Of a DNA stretch of 64,000 nucleotides, positions 27,010-36,303 are shown piece after piece; position 1 is the first letter of the stretch; every line of letters begins with the position of its first letter. Made by a program: the position numbers and the translations under genes. The stretch comes from G963665085 sp963665085 (GTDB lineage: Bacteria; Bacteroidota; Bacteroidia; Bacteroidales; JAAAOM01), in contig CAXXXS010000001.1 of the NCBI GenBank assembly GCA_963665085.2, positions 2,480,001 through 2,544,000 on the forward strand, given 5' to 3'. The notes under the pieces were generated by a model. The model was not told the DNA's origin. It ran no database searches and saw nothing but the letters and a program-made list of their open reading frames with translations.

Positions 27010-27543
27010 TTAAAAATAGAAGGAAAGTCCACCTCCTATTAGGTGATAAGCATTATCGGTAATATTTATCTCCGTCTCCAGAATAAAAGACATTTTTGAT
27101 TTAATTGCTATTTCAACTCCAAGAGGTAACCACAGAGGCAGCACTGTTTCTGGTTCTGCAAATATAATATCCATATCAAGACCGGTAAAAAGATTCACCC
27201 CACTTGTTATCCCAAAAGTGGCGTTAAGGGCACCATCCAATCCGAAGTTTCCGAAATTATGAGCTCCTGTTGTTAAAGAAAAATATTTGCCAAGGCCCCA
27301 TTCGATTTCTGCACCAAAATATGTTGTATTGCCTGCTCCCAGGTGTACCCCAAGGTCAATTCCACTTTTAATTCCATATCCTCCGTGGAAAAACATCATA
27401 AACTCATTGCCTCCATTTATGAGAACTGCGGGTTCAAGGCCAATTGAGAAACTATTCTTTTTTAGAGTTCCTGCAGTATTAAAAACTTGCGCATGAGATG
27501 ATAAACTTATAGTAATTAGGGCTAAAAGAAATAATTTTTTCAT
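27010..27543 (-). CDS. Small outer-membrane barrel-like protein of unknown function
   Basis: A 177-residue protein with signal peptide KKLFLLALITISLSSHAQ. The mature sequence alternates short glycine-rich, amphipathic strands (GGYGIKSGIDLGVHLGAG, FGAEIEWGLGKYFSLTTG, LIGGGLSFYF) and ends in an aromatic residue (Phe), as outer-membrane beta-barrels do for BamA recognition. No named family was recognised. It is convergent with the GNAT gene (6 bp between stops). Confidence 0.7.
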   Translation of the reverse strand: MKKLFLLALITISLSSHAQVFNTAGTLKKNSFSIGLEPAVLINGGNEFMMFFHGGYGIKSGIDLGVHLGAGNTTYFGAEIEWGLGKYFSLTTGAHNFGNFGLDGALNATFGITSGVNLFTGLDMDIIFAEPETVLPLWLPLGVEIAIKSKMSFILETEINITDNAYHLIGGGLSFYF

Positions 27544-27783
27544 TGTTTAATTTTTTGAATTATAGAATCACTAAAGATTGTCTGTTAACCGTAACTGTGT
27601 ACATTAATAAGAAAATGAGTTAAGGTTATATCAGACATGGTTTGTATCAATTTTTTTTAATTTTTTATTAATACGATTTTGCTTTAAAAAAGGTTAAATA
27701 ACTTTAAAATTTTTAAAACGGGGAAGTAAATTATTTATTTTTGGCAACAGGAGTTTTTCTTGAATAATAAAAGTAAAAAGAAC

Positions 27784-28569
27784 ATGAAAATAATTTATAA
27801 AATATTACTAGCAGTCTTTTTTTGTGTATGTTTCATATCAGTGAATGCTCAAACTAAAATAATAGCTCATAGGGGATTTTCGGGGATAGCACCTGAAAAT
27901 ACGTTGGTTGCATTTAAGAAAGCTATAGAAGTAGGCGCTGATTATTTTGAGTTAGATGTTCATAAGACTTTGGATGACTCAGTTATAATAATTCATGATT
28001 ATTCCTTAAAACGGACTAGCTCTGATGGGAAAACAGATAAAATTGAGGATTTAACATACAAACAGATTGAAGCGGCTAGTGTTGGTTATAATGAGAAGTT
28101 TGGCGATGAATTCTCAGATGTGAAAATTCCTACTTTAAGAGAAGCCCTTGAACTGGCGAAAGGTAAAATTAAAGTATGTGTAGAGATAAAGGTTTTTGGA
28201 GTTGAACAGGCTGTGTTAGATATCATTAATCAGTTGGGTATGCATGATGATGTGATTATTTTTTCATTTCATTATCCTGTCTTGGCAAAAATCAGACAAT
28301 ATGATAAAGAAATACCAATATTATACCTTATAGGAAAAGGAGATGCTCAAGCAGTTTATTATGCAAATGCAATTGATGTTAATGCTCTTGGTGTTGGAAC
28401 AGAAACAAAAATAACAGATGACTTACTTGAACTTGTTCATACAAACAATATGGAATTGTGGCAATGGACTATAAATGAAGAAAAAGGCATGGAGGAATTA
28501 CTCACTATGAAAATTGATGGTATGATAACAAATTTCCCGGATAAAGCATTAAAGCTAGCAGGACGCTAA
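27784..28569 (+). CDS. Glycerophosphodiester phosphodiesterase (GDPD)
   Basis: A 261-residue exported TIM-barrel enzyme that hydrolyses glycerophosphodiesters to glycerol-3-phosphate and an alcohol. The ATG at 27784 starts the signal peptide (KIIYKILLAVFFCVCFISVNAQ). Catalytic elements are AHRGF...PENT (His at the first strand), ELDVHKTLDD (Glu/Asp metal ligands), IHDYSL (second catalytic His), and CVEIKV. The C-terminal QWTINEEKGMEELLTMKIDGMITNFPD is also typical. It is likely periplasmic and involved in phospholipid headgroup or phosphate salvage. A TTG at 27760 would add a non-signal N-terminus and is rejected. Confidence 0.93.
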   Translation: MKIIYKILLAVFFCVCFISVNAQTKIIAHRGFSGIAPENTLVAFKKAIEVGADYFELDVHKTLDDSVIIIHDYSLKRTSSDGKTDKIEDLTYKQIEAASVGYNEKFGDEFSDVKIPTLREALELAKGKIKVCVEIKVFGVEQAVLDIINQLGMHDDVIIFSFHYPVLAKIRQYDKEIPILYLIGKGDAQAVYYANAIDVNALGVGTETKITDDLLELVHTNNMELWQWTINEEKGMEELLTMKIDGMITNFPDKALKLAGR

Positions 28570-28651
28570 AATTTGTTTCAGAGAGGTAACAAGAAAATAT
28601 TTTTAATCAATAAGCGTTTATTTTCAAATTGTTAAAATGGGAATCGTATTG

Positions 28652-30442
28652 TTAATTTCCATTTCCGTTTTGATTCATAAATATTTCCTGAATTATATAA
28701 TCATAGTTTTCATAGAGAATTTTACGTCTAAGCTTCAAGGTAGGGGATAATGCCCCGGATTGAGGTGTCCATTCATCACAAACAAGCCGAAATCGTTTAA
28801 TTTGTTCTGTTTGCCCAAAGAATTTATTCATCTGATTTACCTCTTTCTGAAATATCTCAATTACTTTCGGATCCTGAACAAGCTCCTTGTTATCTCTAAA
28901 TGTTATATGGTGATGGGATGCCCAGCTGTGTAGATAATTAAAATTAGGGGAAATAAGTGCACTTGCGAATTTTTGATTTTCACCAATTACCATTATCTGT
29001 TCAATAAAGAACGATTCTTTGAATTTATTTTCAATTACTTGGGGCGCAATGTATTTTCCGCTTGAAAGTTTAAAAATCTCCTTTTTTCTATCTGTTATTT
29101 TTAGATATTTCCCATCAACCATTTCCCCAATATCACCAGTATGAAACCAACCATCTTCATCAATCACTTCTTTTGTGAGTTCGGGTTGGTTATAATACCC
29201 TTTCATAATATTCGGCCCTTTTACAAGGATTTCGCCGTCATCATCAATTTTTACAGTAACACCTTCGAAGATTGGCCCAACAGTTCCAACACAAATTTCA
29301 CCGGTTGCTATGCTGTTTGCTGCGATTACAGGTGATGTTTCGGTTAACCCATAACCTTCTAACGCATTTATTCCTGCAGCTCCAAATACTCTTGAAAGCC
29401 TTGGCTGAAGAGCAGCCCCTCCAATGATAATGAGTTTAATATTCCCACCAAGGACTTCTCTCCACTTTTTGAAGATAAGAGCATCTGCAATTTTTAACCT
29501 TACATGATACCACCAACTATTTTCTCTGTTGTATTTAAATTTTAGTCCCAGGTTTACAGCCCAAAAGAAAATAGCCTTTTTAATACCACCGAGTTCTTTT
29601 CCTTTTCCGATTATCTTGTCATAGACTCCTTCAAGTAATCTTGGGACAGTAATAAATATTTCAGGTTTAACTTCTTTTAGGTTATTAGCAATGGTGCCCA
29701 TGTTTTCTGCGTAATAAATACCAAGCCCAAGTGATTGAAAATGATAGTTTACCATGCGCTCAAAAATATGGCATAAGGGTAGAAAACTTAACATGCGGTG
29801 CCGCGAATCAAGGTTGTGAATTTTGCTTGCTGATTTCATATTGCTTACAATATTGTTGTGTGTAAGCATTACTCCCTTAGGAAAGCCTGTTGTTCCGGAA
29901 GTATAAATTATTGTGGCAATGTCATCAGGAAGAACAGATTTTTTTTCTTTATCTAGATTCTCTTTATGTTTTTCATAATTTGCTTTCCCTAGTTCAAGAA
30001 TTTCAATCCAGCTTTTATAACCTTCTATTTGATTAAAAATATAAATATCATTTATAGCATCTATTTCATTTACTAAGGGAGAAAGCCTGTCGTATAAACT
30101 TTTATCTGAGACAAAAATTAGTTTTGGGTTGCAGTGGTTTAAAATATATTTATAATCATCTAAGCTAATGGTTGGATAAATAGGAACATCTATTATTCCT
30201 ACCTGTTGGCATCCCATATCCACGAAATTCCATTCGGGACGGTTGTTAGATATTATAGCTATTTTATCGTCTTTTTTTAAACCAAATTCGAGTAACCCGC
30301 AGCTAAAATAATCCGCTTTGTTTGCATATTCTTCACTGGAGTAATTTACCCACTCACCTTTTTCTTTGACATTTAAAGCATCAGATTTCTTATAGATTGT
30401 TTTGTGTAGCTCAAGGATATCAAAGATACGTGTTAGTTCCAT
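28652..30442 (-). CDS. Long-chain fatty acid--CoA ligase (AMP-binding, FadD/FAA1-like)
   Basis: A 596-residue adenylate-forming enzyme that activates fatty acids to acyl-CoA via acyl-AMP. Seen: the AMP/ATP loop IIYTSGTTGFPKGVMLTHNN, GYGLTETSP, the WFHTGDIGE core motif, and LKITDRKKEIFKLSSGKYI of the hinge and C-terminal domain. The length is standard for the large long-chain branch that lacks a signal peptide. It is downstream of alaS on the same strand with its own promoter (TTG-N21-TAATTTTG at 30459-30490), overlapped by a 16-bp inverted repeat, which suggests independent, probably fatty-acid-responsive control. Confidence 0.95.
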   Translation of the reverse strand: MELTRIFDILELHKTIYKKSDALNVKEKGEWVNYSSEEYANKADYFSCGLLEFGLKKDDKIAIISNNRPEWNFVDMGCQQVGIIDVPIYPTISLDDYKYILNHCNPKLIFVSDKSLYDRLSPLVNEIDAINDIYIFNQIEGYKSWIEILELGKANYEKHKENLDKEKKSVLPDDIATIIYTSGTTGFPKGVMLTHNNIVSNMKSASKIHNLDSRHRMLSFLPLCHIFERMVNYHFQSLGLGIYYAENMGTIANNLKEVKPEIFITVPRLLEGVYDKIIGKGKELGGIKKAIFFWAVNLGLKFKYNRENSWWYHVRLKIADALIFKKWREVLGGNIKLIIIGGAALQPRLSRVFGAAGINALEGYGLTETSPVIAANSIATGEICVGTVGPIFEGVTVKIDDDGEILVKGPNIMKGYYNQPELTKEVIDEDGWFHTGDIGEMVDGKYLKITDRKKEIFKLSSGKYIAPQVIENKFKESFFIEQIMVIGENQKFASALISPNFNYLHSWASHHHITFRDNKELVQDPKVIEIFQKEVNQMNKFFGQTEQIKRFRLVCDEWTPQSGALSPTLKLRRKILYENYDYIIQEIFMNQNGNGN

Positions 30443-30458
30443 GTTAATAAATTTGAGT

Positions 30459-30490
30459 CAAAATTAGAAAAATAAATATTAAAAAGTCAA
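30459..30490 (-). promoter_or_regulatory. Promoter of the acyl-CoA ligase gene
   Basis: On the minus strand a TTG (30488-30490) is followed after 21 bp by TAATTTTG (30459-30466), matching the Bacteroidota primary sigma consensus TTG / TAnnTTTG, about 17 bp before the ATG at 30442. The -33 element sits inside the left arm of an inverted repeat. Confidence 0.6.
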
Positions 30491-30530
30491 TATCTACTTT
30501 GTACTTGTAAATTTAGTAGTTATTGACTTT
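30483..30530. promoter_or_regulatory. 16-bp inverted repeat overlapping the acyl-CoA ligase promoter (candidate operator)
   Basis: Arms AAAGTCAATATCTACT (30483-30498) and AGTAGTTATTGACTTT (30515-30530) are reverse complements with one mismatch, separated by 16 bp. The left arm covers the -33 TTG of the ligase promoter, so a bound regulator would block polymerase. The regulator is unknown and not encoded next to it. Confidence 0.6.
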
Positions 30531-30575
30531 GTGTTACTTATGTTTTTTTTTGATTTTGAAAAGGATCTTATTCGA

Positions 30576-33209
30576 TTAGCTTATTTCTGTTTGAAAATAT
30601 GTCAAAGCTTTTTTTATTGCAGAATCAATTCCATTTGGATTTTTTCCGCCAGCAGTAGCATAAAATGGTTGTCCGCCACCTCCACCTTGAATTTCTTTTG
30701 CAAATTCCCTGATAAGCTGGCCTGCATTTAAATTTTTGTCTTTTACAAGGTTCTCAGAAATCATGATTGAAAGATTTGCCTTACCATCAAGATCTGCGCC
30801 TAAAATTAAGATTAGATTTTCGATCTCATTTTTAAGTTGAAAGGAGATATCTTTTATTGCAGCTGCAGAATCAATTTCTATTTTCTGGGCAATGATGTTT
30901 AAATCGCCTACCTTGATAGCGGAATTCTTAAGGTTCTCTTTCTGGCCCTGAGCTTCTTTTCTGGAAAAGCTTTCGAGCTTTTGTTTTAATTGTTGATTCT
31001 CATCAATCAGGGATTTAAGTTTTTGAATCACAGTATCTGATTTTGCTCCCAATAATTCTGTGACCTCTTCAACAATATTTAATTTGCCTAATATAAATTC
31101 TTCAGCTTTTTCTGCAGTAATGGCTTCTATACGTCTTATGCCCGCCGCTATTGAACTTTCTGATGTAATTTTAAAAAATCCAATATTACCAGTCGACTTT
31201 ACGTGTGTCCCTCCACATAACTCAATGGAATCGCCAAATTTAATTACACGTACTTTATCATCATATTTTTCGCCAAAAAGTGCCATCGCCCCCATTTCTT
31301 TTGCTTTTTCAATGGGCGTTTCAACAAATTCTTCCAGGCTGTTGTTTTTGCGGATAAGCTCGTTAACAATCTTTTCGATTTTGAGAATCTCCTCGTCTGT
31401 AACTTTCTGAAAGTGGGAAAAATCAAATCGAAGGTGTTCAGGATTAACCAGGGAACCTTTCTGTTCAACATGATTACCTAAAACTTGTCTTAAGGCAGAA
31501 TGAAGAAGGTGGGTAGCTGTATGATTATTTGCAGTTTTACTTCTTTTGTCATTTGAAACAACAGCAGTAAAAGTGCCTTTAACATCATCAGGGAGTTTAT
31601 CAGTAAGATGTACTATTAAATTGTTTTCTTTAATTGTATCTACTATCGGTATTTTTGTTCCGTTCCGCTCAAGATAACCTTTGTCTCCAACTTGCCCTCC
31701 GGATTCACCATAGAAAGGGGTTTTGTCGAATACGAGCTGATACATCTCTTTTTTCTTGGTTACAATCTTTCTATAACGGGTAATTTTAATTTCACTGTTA
31801 AGTTGATGGTATCCGATAAATTCTTGCGTTTTTCCGGGGACAAGCTCAACCCAGTCTGATGTATCTTTTGCAGAGTCTTGTTTTGAACGGGATTTTTGAA
31901 CCTCCATTTCTCTGTTAAATTCTTCTATATCAACAGAAAAATCTATCTCTCTCAAGATTAGTTCTGTGAGGTCTAAAGGAAAACCATACGTGTCGTAAAG
32001 AATAAAAGCATTCTTTCCATCAATTACAGAGAGATTTTGCTTTTTCTTTTCTTCAATTATAGCGTCTAATAATTTGATGCCTGTTTCAAGAGTTCGTAAG
32101 AAGGAAATTTCTTCTTCTTTAATTACTTTTTCAATTAACTCCTGTTGTGCTTTTAATTCACCATAGGCCCCACCAAAGCTTTCAATTAATGTAGAAATAA
32201 GCTTGTAGATAGTAGGTTCATTTAATTCTAGATAAGTATAATAATAACGTACAGCTCGTCTTAAAATTCGTCGGATAACATAACCTGCTTTATTGTTGGA
32301 TGGTAACTGTCCATCTGCAATAGCAAAAGCTACAGAACGGAGGTGATCGGATATAACACGGTGTGCGATATCAATTTTTTCTTCCTTGCCGTAGGTTTTT
32401 CCAGATATATCAACAAGTTTTTGAATTATAGGTTGAAAGATATCAGTATCGTAGTTCGAATCTTTATCCTGGACGACACGGCATAATCTTTCAAATCCCA
32501 TTCCTGTATCGACATGTTTTTTTGGTAGCTGCTCAAGTTTTCCGTCAGCTTTTCGGTTATATTGAATAAATACCAGGTTCCAGATTTCGATAACTCGTGG
32601 GTTATCTTTATTAACTAATTCTTTTCCTGATATTTTTGCTTTATCCTCTTCGGATCTTACATCGATATGAATCTCGGAACAAGGCCCACAAGGGCCTGTA
32701 TCGCCCATTTCCCAGAAATTATCTTTTTTTGAACCTTTCAAAATACGTTCTTCTGGAAGGTGTTTTTTCCAAAAATCATAAGCCTCCTGATCAAATGGCA
32801 CATTGTCTTTTTCGTCACCTTCGAATACGGTAGCATAAAGTTTTTCTTTTGGAATATTCAAAACGTTTACAAGAAACTCCCAGGCATAGTCTATGGCTTT
32901 TTCCTTAAAATAATCATTGAAGGACCAATTACCTAACATCTCAAACATTGTATGGTGGTAGGTATCATGACCAACCTCTTCCAGATCGTTATGTTTTCCA
33001 GAAACACGTAAACATTTTTGAGAATTGGCAATTCGTGGAAATTTTATCGGGGTGTTTTCTAAAAAAATATCTTTAAACTGGTTCATCCCTGCGTTTGTAA
33101 ACATAAGGGTTGGATCATTCTTTATTACCATAGGGGCAGAGGAAACAATTTCATGTTTTTTTTGAGAAAAAAAATCAAAAAATGACTGCCGTATTTTATT
33201 AGAATTCAT
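30576..33209 (-). CDS. alaS: Alanine--tRNA ligase
   Basis: An 877-residue class II aminoacyl-tRNA synthetase that charges tRNA-Ala. Seen: the N-terminal catalytic core from KIRQSFFDFFSQKKHE, the motif VSSAPMVIKNDPTLMFTNAGM, the GPCGPCSEIH segment, the editing domain with HTATHLLHSAL and the CGGTHV metal site, and the C-terminal coiled coil and DHHA1 domain with the GGGGQPFYATAGGK motif. All sites needed for activation and editing are present. The length is the family norm. It is convergent with nothing and is divergent from the M23 cluster. Confidence 0.98.
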   Translation of the reverse strand: MNSNKIRQSFFDFFSQKKHEIVSSAPMVIKNDPTLMFTNAGMNQFKDIFLENTPIKFPRIANSQKCLRVSGKHNDLEEVGHDTYHHTMFEMLGNWSFNDYFKEKAIDYAWEFLVNVLNIPKEKLYATVFEGDEKDNVPFDQEAYDFWKKHLPEERILKGSKKDNFWEMGDTGPCGPCSEIHIDVRSEEDKAKISGKELVNKDNPRVIEIWNLVFIQYNRKADGKLEQLPKKHVDTGMGFERLCRVVQDKDSNYDTDIFQPIIQKLVDISGKTYGKEEKIDIAHRVISDHLRSVAFAIADGQLPSNNKAGYVIRRILRRAVRYYYTYLELNEPTIYKLISTLIESFGGAYGELKAQQELIEKVIKEEEISFLRTLETGIKLLDAIIEEKKKQNLSVIDGKNAFILYDTYGFPLDLTELILREIDFSVDIEEFNREMEVQKSRSKQDSAKDTSDWVELVPGKTQEFIGYHQLNSEIKITRYRKIVTKKKEMYQLVFDKTPFYGESGGQVGDKGYLERNGTKIPIVDTIKENNLIVHLTDKLPDDVKGTFTAVVSNDKRSKTANNHTATHLLHSALRQVLGNHVEQKGSLVNPEHLRFDFSHFQKVTDEEILKIEKIVNELIRKNNSLEEFVETPIEKAKEMGAMALFGEKYDDKVRVIKFGDSIELCGGTHVKSTGNIGFFKITSESSIAAGIRRIEAITAEKAEEFILGKLNIVEEVTELLGAKSDTVIQKLKSLIDENQQLKQKLESFSRKEAQGQKENLKNSAIKVGDLNIIAQKIEIDSAAAIKDISFQLKNEIENLILILGADLDGKANLSIMISENLVKDKNLNAGQLIREFAKEIQGGGGGQPFYATAGGKNPNGIDSAIKKALTYFQTEIS

Positions 33210-33348
33210 ATGACTTAATTTATACTTAATCTTTATTTAATTTTTATTTAAAAAAGTACGTGATTCAGAGTTTGTGTTTTTATTTTTTTTAATTAGATTT
33301 GGCCTGCAATCAACGATTTTTGGCCTTTTATCTAAACTAATCGAACTT

Positions 33349-34341
33349 ATGTCAAAGTTTTTTTATGCATATGACAATAAAAAACTGATATTTCATCCAA
33401 TGTCAAAAACATTGGCGGGCAAAATTAAAAGTCTTTTTTTAATTATTGCAATATGTGTGTCTGTTGGGCTATTATTTTTTCTTACAACAAATAATTTAGT
33501 TCAACGAACAGTGGTTGCTGTCCTTGAAAATAAGAAAGATAACAATGTTGAAAAGTTTAATACGCTAACAAAAGAACTTGAAGAAAAAAATCAAGAAATT
33601 AGTTTGCTACAAACAAAAGACGATAAACTATACAGGTCGATTTTAGAAATTTCCCCTCTTGATCCATCCATTAGAAATGCTGGTTTTGGTGGTGCAGAAA
33701 AGTATTCCGGTTTGGAAGTTTATGAAAATGGGGCGTTAATGGCAGATGTTGCCAGGGAAATTGATGTTATAAATAGTAAATTAAATATTCAACAGCGTTC
33801 ATACCAGACAATTTATGAACTTGCATTAGAAAAAGAGAAAGAAATAGATTGCACTCCATCAATACAACCAATTTCCATAGATAATTTTGAGCGGATCAGT
33901 TGTAACTATGGTTACCGGACGGATCCTTTTTTGGGATATATTAAGATGCATGACGGGGTTGATTTAGTCGGCCCCCGCGGATGTACTGTTTATTCAACAG
34001 CAGAGGGGGTGGTAACAAAGGCTGAGAGAGTCTCAGGTTATGGTTTGATGGTGGAAATAGATCACGGCTTTAATATTATTACACGATACGGGCACCTCGA
34101 TAAGATAAATGTTAAGGAAGGGCAGAAAGTTTTCAGGGGTACAGATCTTGGAAAACTCGGTAATACCGGGCGATCTACAGGACCTCACCTACATTATGAA
34201 GTTCGGGTTGATGGAAATACAAGAAATCCATTGAACTTTTTTTGTAACAATATTTCTGCAAACGAGTATAATAGGATGATTAAAGTATTGAATGAAAGAA
34301 GTGTAGAAAGATTCGAGGAAGACCATGAAGCCAAAAATTAA
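33349..34341 (+). CDS. M23/LytM-family peptidase, first of three tandem paralogues
   Basis: A 330-residue membrane-anchored endopeptidase that should cut peptidoglycan peptide bridges. The ATG at 33349 is chosen because MSKFFYAYDNKKLIF aligns with the starts of the two following paralogues; an upstream ATG at 33274 only adds an odd hydrophobic leader. One transmembrane helix (about residues 24-44) is followed by a coiled coil (NKKDNNVEKFNTLTKELEEKN), then the M23 domain with HDGVD (zinc His/Asp), YGHLDK and PHLHYEVR (HxH) intact. Its stop overlaps the start of the next gene by 17 bp, implying translational coupling. Confidence 0.92.
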   Translation: MSKFFYAYDNKKLIFHPMSKTLAGKIKSLFLIIAICVSVGLLFFLTTNNLVQRTVVAVLENKKDNNVEKFNTLTKELEEKNQEISLLQTKDDKLYRSILEISPLDPSIRNAGFGGAEKYSGLEVYENGALMADVAREIDVINSKLNIQQRSYQTIYELALEKEKEIDCTPSIQPISIDNFERISCNYGYRTDPFLGYIKMHDGVDLVGPRGCTVYSTAEGVVTKAERVSGYGLMVEIDHGFNIITRYGHLDKINVKEGQKVFRGTDLGKLGNTGRSTGPHLHYEVRVDGNTRNPLNFFCNNISANEYNRMIKVLNERSVERFEEDHEAKN

Positions 34342-35299
34342 GTATAAATTTGATAAAAGTTCACTAACTTATGTTAAGGTAGACAGTACCTTAAAAAAGA
34401 AGGCCATAAAGCTTTCAACATACATACTTGCCAGTTTAGTCGTAGCTATTTTTTATCACATACTTTTCAATGTGTTTTTTGATTCCCCAAAGGTAAATGG
34501 TTTAAAAAGAGAAAATAATCAATTAGTTAGGCAATATGCAAAACTTAACGATCAACTTGAGTTAGTAGATCAAGTCCTTAAGGATTTACAGGAAAAAGAT
34601 GATAATATTTATCGAACAATTTTTGAGGCGGAACCTATTCATAATTCGATAAGAAAAGCGGGTGTTGGTGGTGTCAATCGCTATGCTGAGCTTGAAAAAA
34701 TGAATAACGCAGAGATTGTAGTCAATACGGCAAAAAAATTAGATGAAATTTCCAGAAAAGCTAAAATACAAGCATATTCATACGATGAAATAATAAAGAT
34801 TGCAGGGGAAAAGGAGCCTATGCTCAAGAACATTCCAGCAATTCAACCAATTGAAAATAGTGATTTGTCAAGAACTGCGGCAGGATGGGGTGTTCGTATG
34901 CATCCATTTTACAGAATCAGGAAGTTGCATGAAGGAATAGATTTCACAGCTCCAATAGGTACTGAAGTTTTTGCGACAGCTGACGGTGAAATAGAAATTT
35001 TAGAAAAATCAAATAGAGGTCATGGAAATCAGATAGTTATTAATCATGGCTTCGGTTATAAAACGTTATATGCTCACCTGGACGGCTTTAATGTAAAAAG
35101 TGGTCAAAAGGTGAAAAGAGGTGATGTTATTGGTTATGTAGGAAAAACAGGATTGTCTACTGCCACTCATTTGCATTACGAAGTGCATCTTAATGGGGAA
35201 AAGGTTAACCCTGTCAATTATTTCTTTAACGAGTTATCTCCAGAAGAATTTGACAAGATGGTCGAGTTAGCAATGAGGCCGGGACAGTCGTTTGATTAA
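34325..35299 (+). CDS. M23/LytM-family peptidase, second tandem paralogue
   Basis: A 324-residue paralogue of the preceding gene with the same order: short cytoplasmic N-terminus (KPKIKYKFDKSSLTYVKVD), one membrane helix (about 28-47), a coiled coil, and a C-terminal LytM domain. Zinc ligands are complete: KLHEGIDFTAP, TLYAHLDGF and ATHLHYEVH. The shared motif R(K/N)(A/S)G(V/F)GG before the coiled coil is found in all three copies. Its start overlaps the previous gene by 17 bp and its stop is 14 bp from the next start, so the trio forms one transcription unit. Confidence 0.93.
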   Translation: MKPKIKYKFDKSSLTYVKVDSTLKKKAIKLSTYILASLVVAIFYHILFNVFFDSPKVNGLKRENNQLVRQYAKLNDQLELVDQVLKDLQEKDDNIYRTIFEAEPIHNSIRKAGVGGVNRYAELEKMNNAEIVVNTAKKLDEISRKAKIQAYSYDEIIKIAGEKEPMLKNIPAIQPIENSDLSRTAAGWGVRMHPFYRIRKLHEGIDFTAPIGTEVFATADGEIEILEKSNRGHGNQIVINHGFGYKTLYAHLDGFNVKSGQKVKRGDVIGYVGKTGLSTATHLHYEVHLNGEKVNPVNYFFNELSPEEFDKMVELAMRPGQSFD

Positions 35300-35313
35300 A
35301 AATTTTTATTGAA

Positions 35314-36291
35314 ATGGGCAAAGCAAAATTTAGGTACGATGGTTCTAATTTAACCTTCGAGAAGGTTGTTTACAGTAAGCGGGAAAAATTATCATTAGTT
35401 TCAAGGAACTTCTTAATTGTTTCTGCAATTGCAATCGCAATATTAGTTATTGCTTCTTTTTTTGTAGAATCCCCTACTATAAAGAGGCTTATTTCGAAAC
35501 AAGATGAATTGAGATTAAAGTACGAAGTATTAGACAAGTCTTTACAGGATTATAAAACTTCTCTAAATCAGATAGCATTTAATGATGATAAAGTATACCG
35601 GGTATATTTTGAAACAGACGCAATACCTTCAAATGTAAGAAATTCAGGATTTGGTGGTGCCAACAAATATGAGCCTCTTGAAGGATTTAACAATTCTGAT
35701 ATCATGATTAATGTATCAAAGCAAATGGATATGCTTGAAAAACAATTGCGTATTCAAATGTTTTCTTTTGATGATGTTATTGATATGGCCATGAATAAAG
35801 AAAAACTTCTTGAAGCACGACCTGCAATTCAACCAATATCTTTGAATGAATTAAAACGTTTTGGTTCTAAATTTGGAATGAGAGTTCATCCAATCTTAGG
35901 AATAAGACGTATGCACGAAGGTATAGATCTTACAGCGGCAAAAGGGACTAAGATATATGCAACAGCTAGTGGTACGGTTTTATCGGCTTCATATACAACT
36001 GGTGGTTACGGTAAAAAAATTGTGATAGATCATGGTTATGGTTATAAAACACTTTATGCACACTGCAGTAAACTTCTTGTAACGCCTGGTCAAAAAGTTA
36101 AAAGAGGTGATGTTATTGGGCTAGTCGGAAATACTGGTTTGTCACAGGGAGATCACTTACATTATGAAGTACATCATAATGGTCATCCGGTTAATCCTAT
36201 CAATTATTATGCAAGTGATTTGTCTTCTCAAGAATATGATAAAATGATTGAGATGCTTGCGGATAATGATCAAAACTTTGATATTAACTAA
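35314..36291 (+). CDS. M23/LytM-family peptidase, third tandem paralogue
   Basis: A 325-residue third copy. The N-terminus GKAKFRYDGSNLTFEKVVY is close to the second copy, followed by a membrane helix (about 30-50), a coiled coil, the RNSGFGGANKYEPL motif, and the LytM domain with MHEGIDLTA, LYAHCSK and DHLHYEVH, so the catalytic His and Asp residues are present. It is the closest match to the single-copy M23 gene usually found next to alaS and a merR gene in Bacteroidales. It is followed by the CapA-like gene after 12 bp. Confidence 0.93.
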   Translation: MGKAKFRYDGSNLTFEKVVYSKREKLSLVSRNFLIVSAIAIAILVIASFFVESPTIKRLISKQDELRLKYEVLDKSLQDYKTSLNQIAFNDDKVYRVYFETDAIPSNVRNSGFGGANKYEPLEGFNNSDIMINVSKQMDMLEKQLRIQMFSFDDVIDMAMNKEKLLEARPAIQPISLNELKRFGSKFGMRVHPILGIRRMHEGIDLTAAKGTKIYATASGTVLSASYTTGGYGKKIVIDHGYGYKTLYAHCSKLLVTPGQKVKRGDVIGLVGNTGLSQGDHLHYEVHHNGHPVNPINYYASDLSSQEYDKMIEMLADNDQNFDIN

Positions 36292-36303
36292 TTCATCCTG
36301 GGG

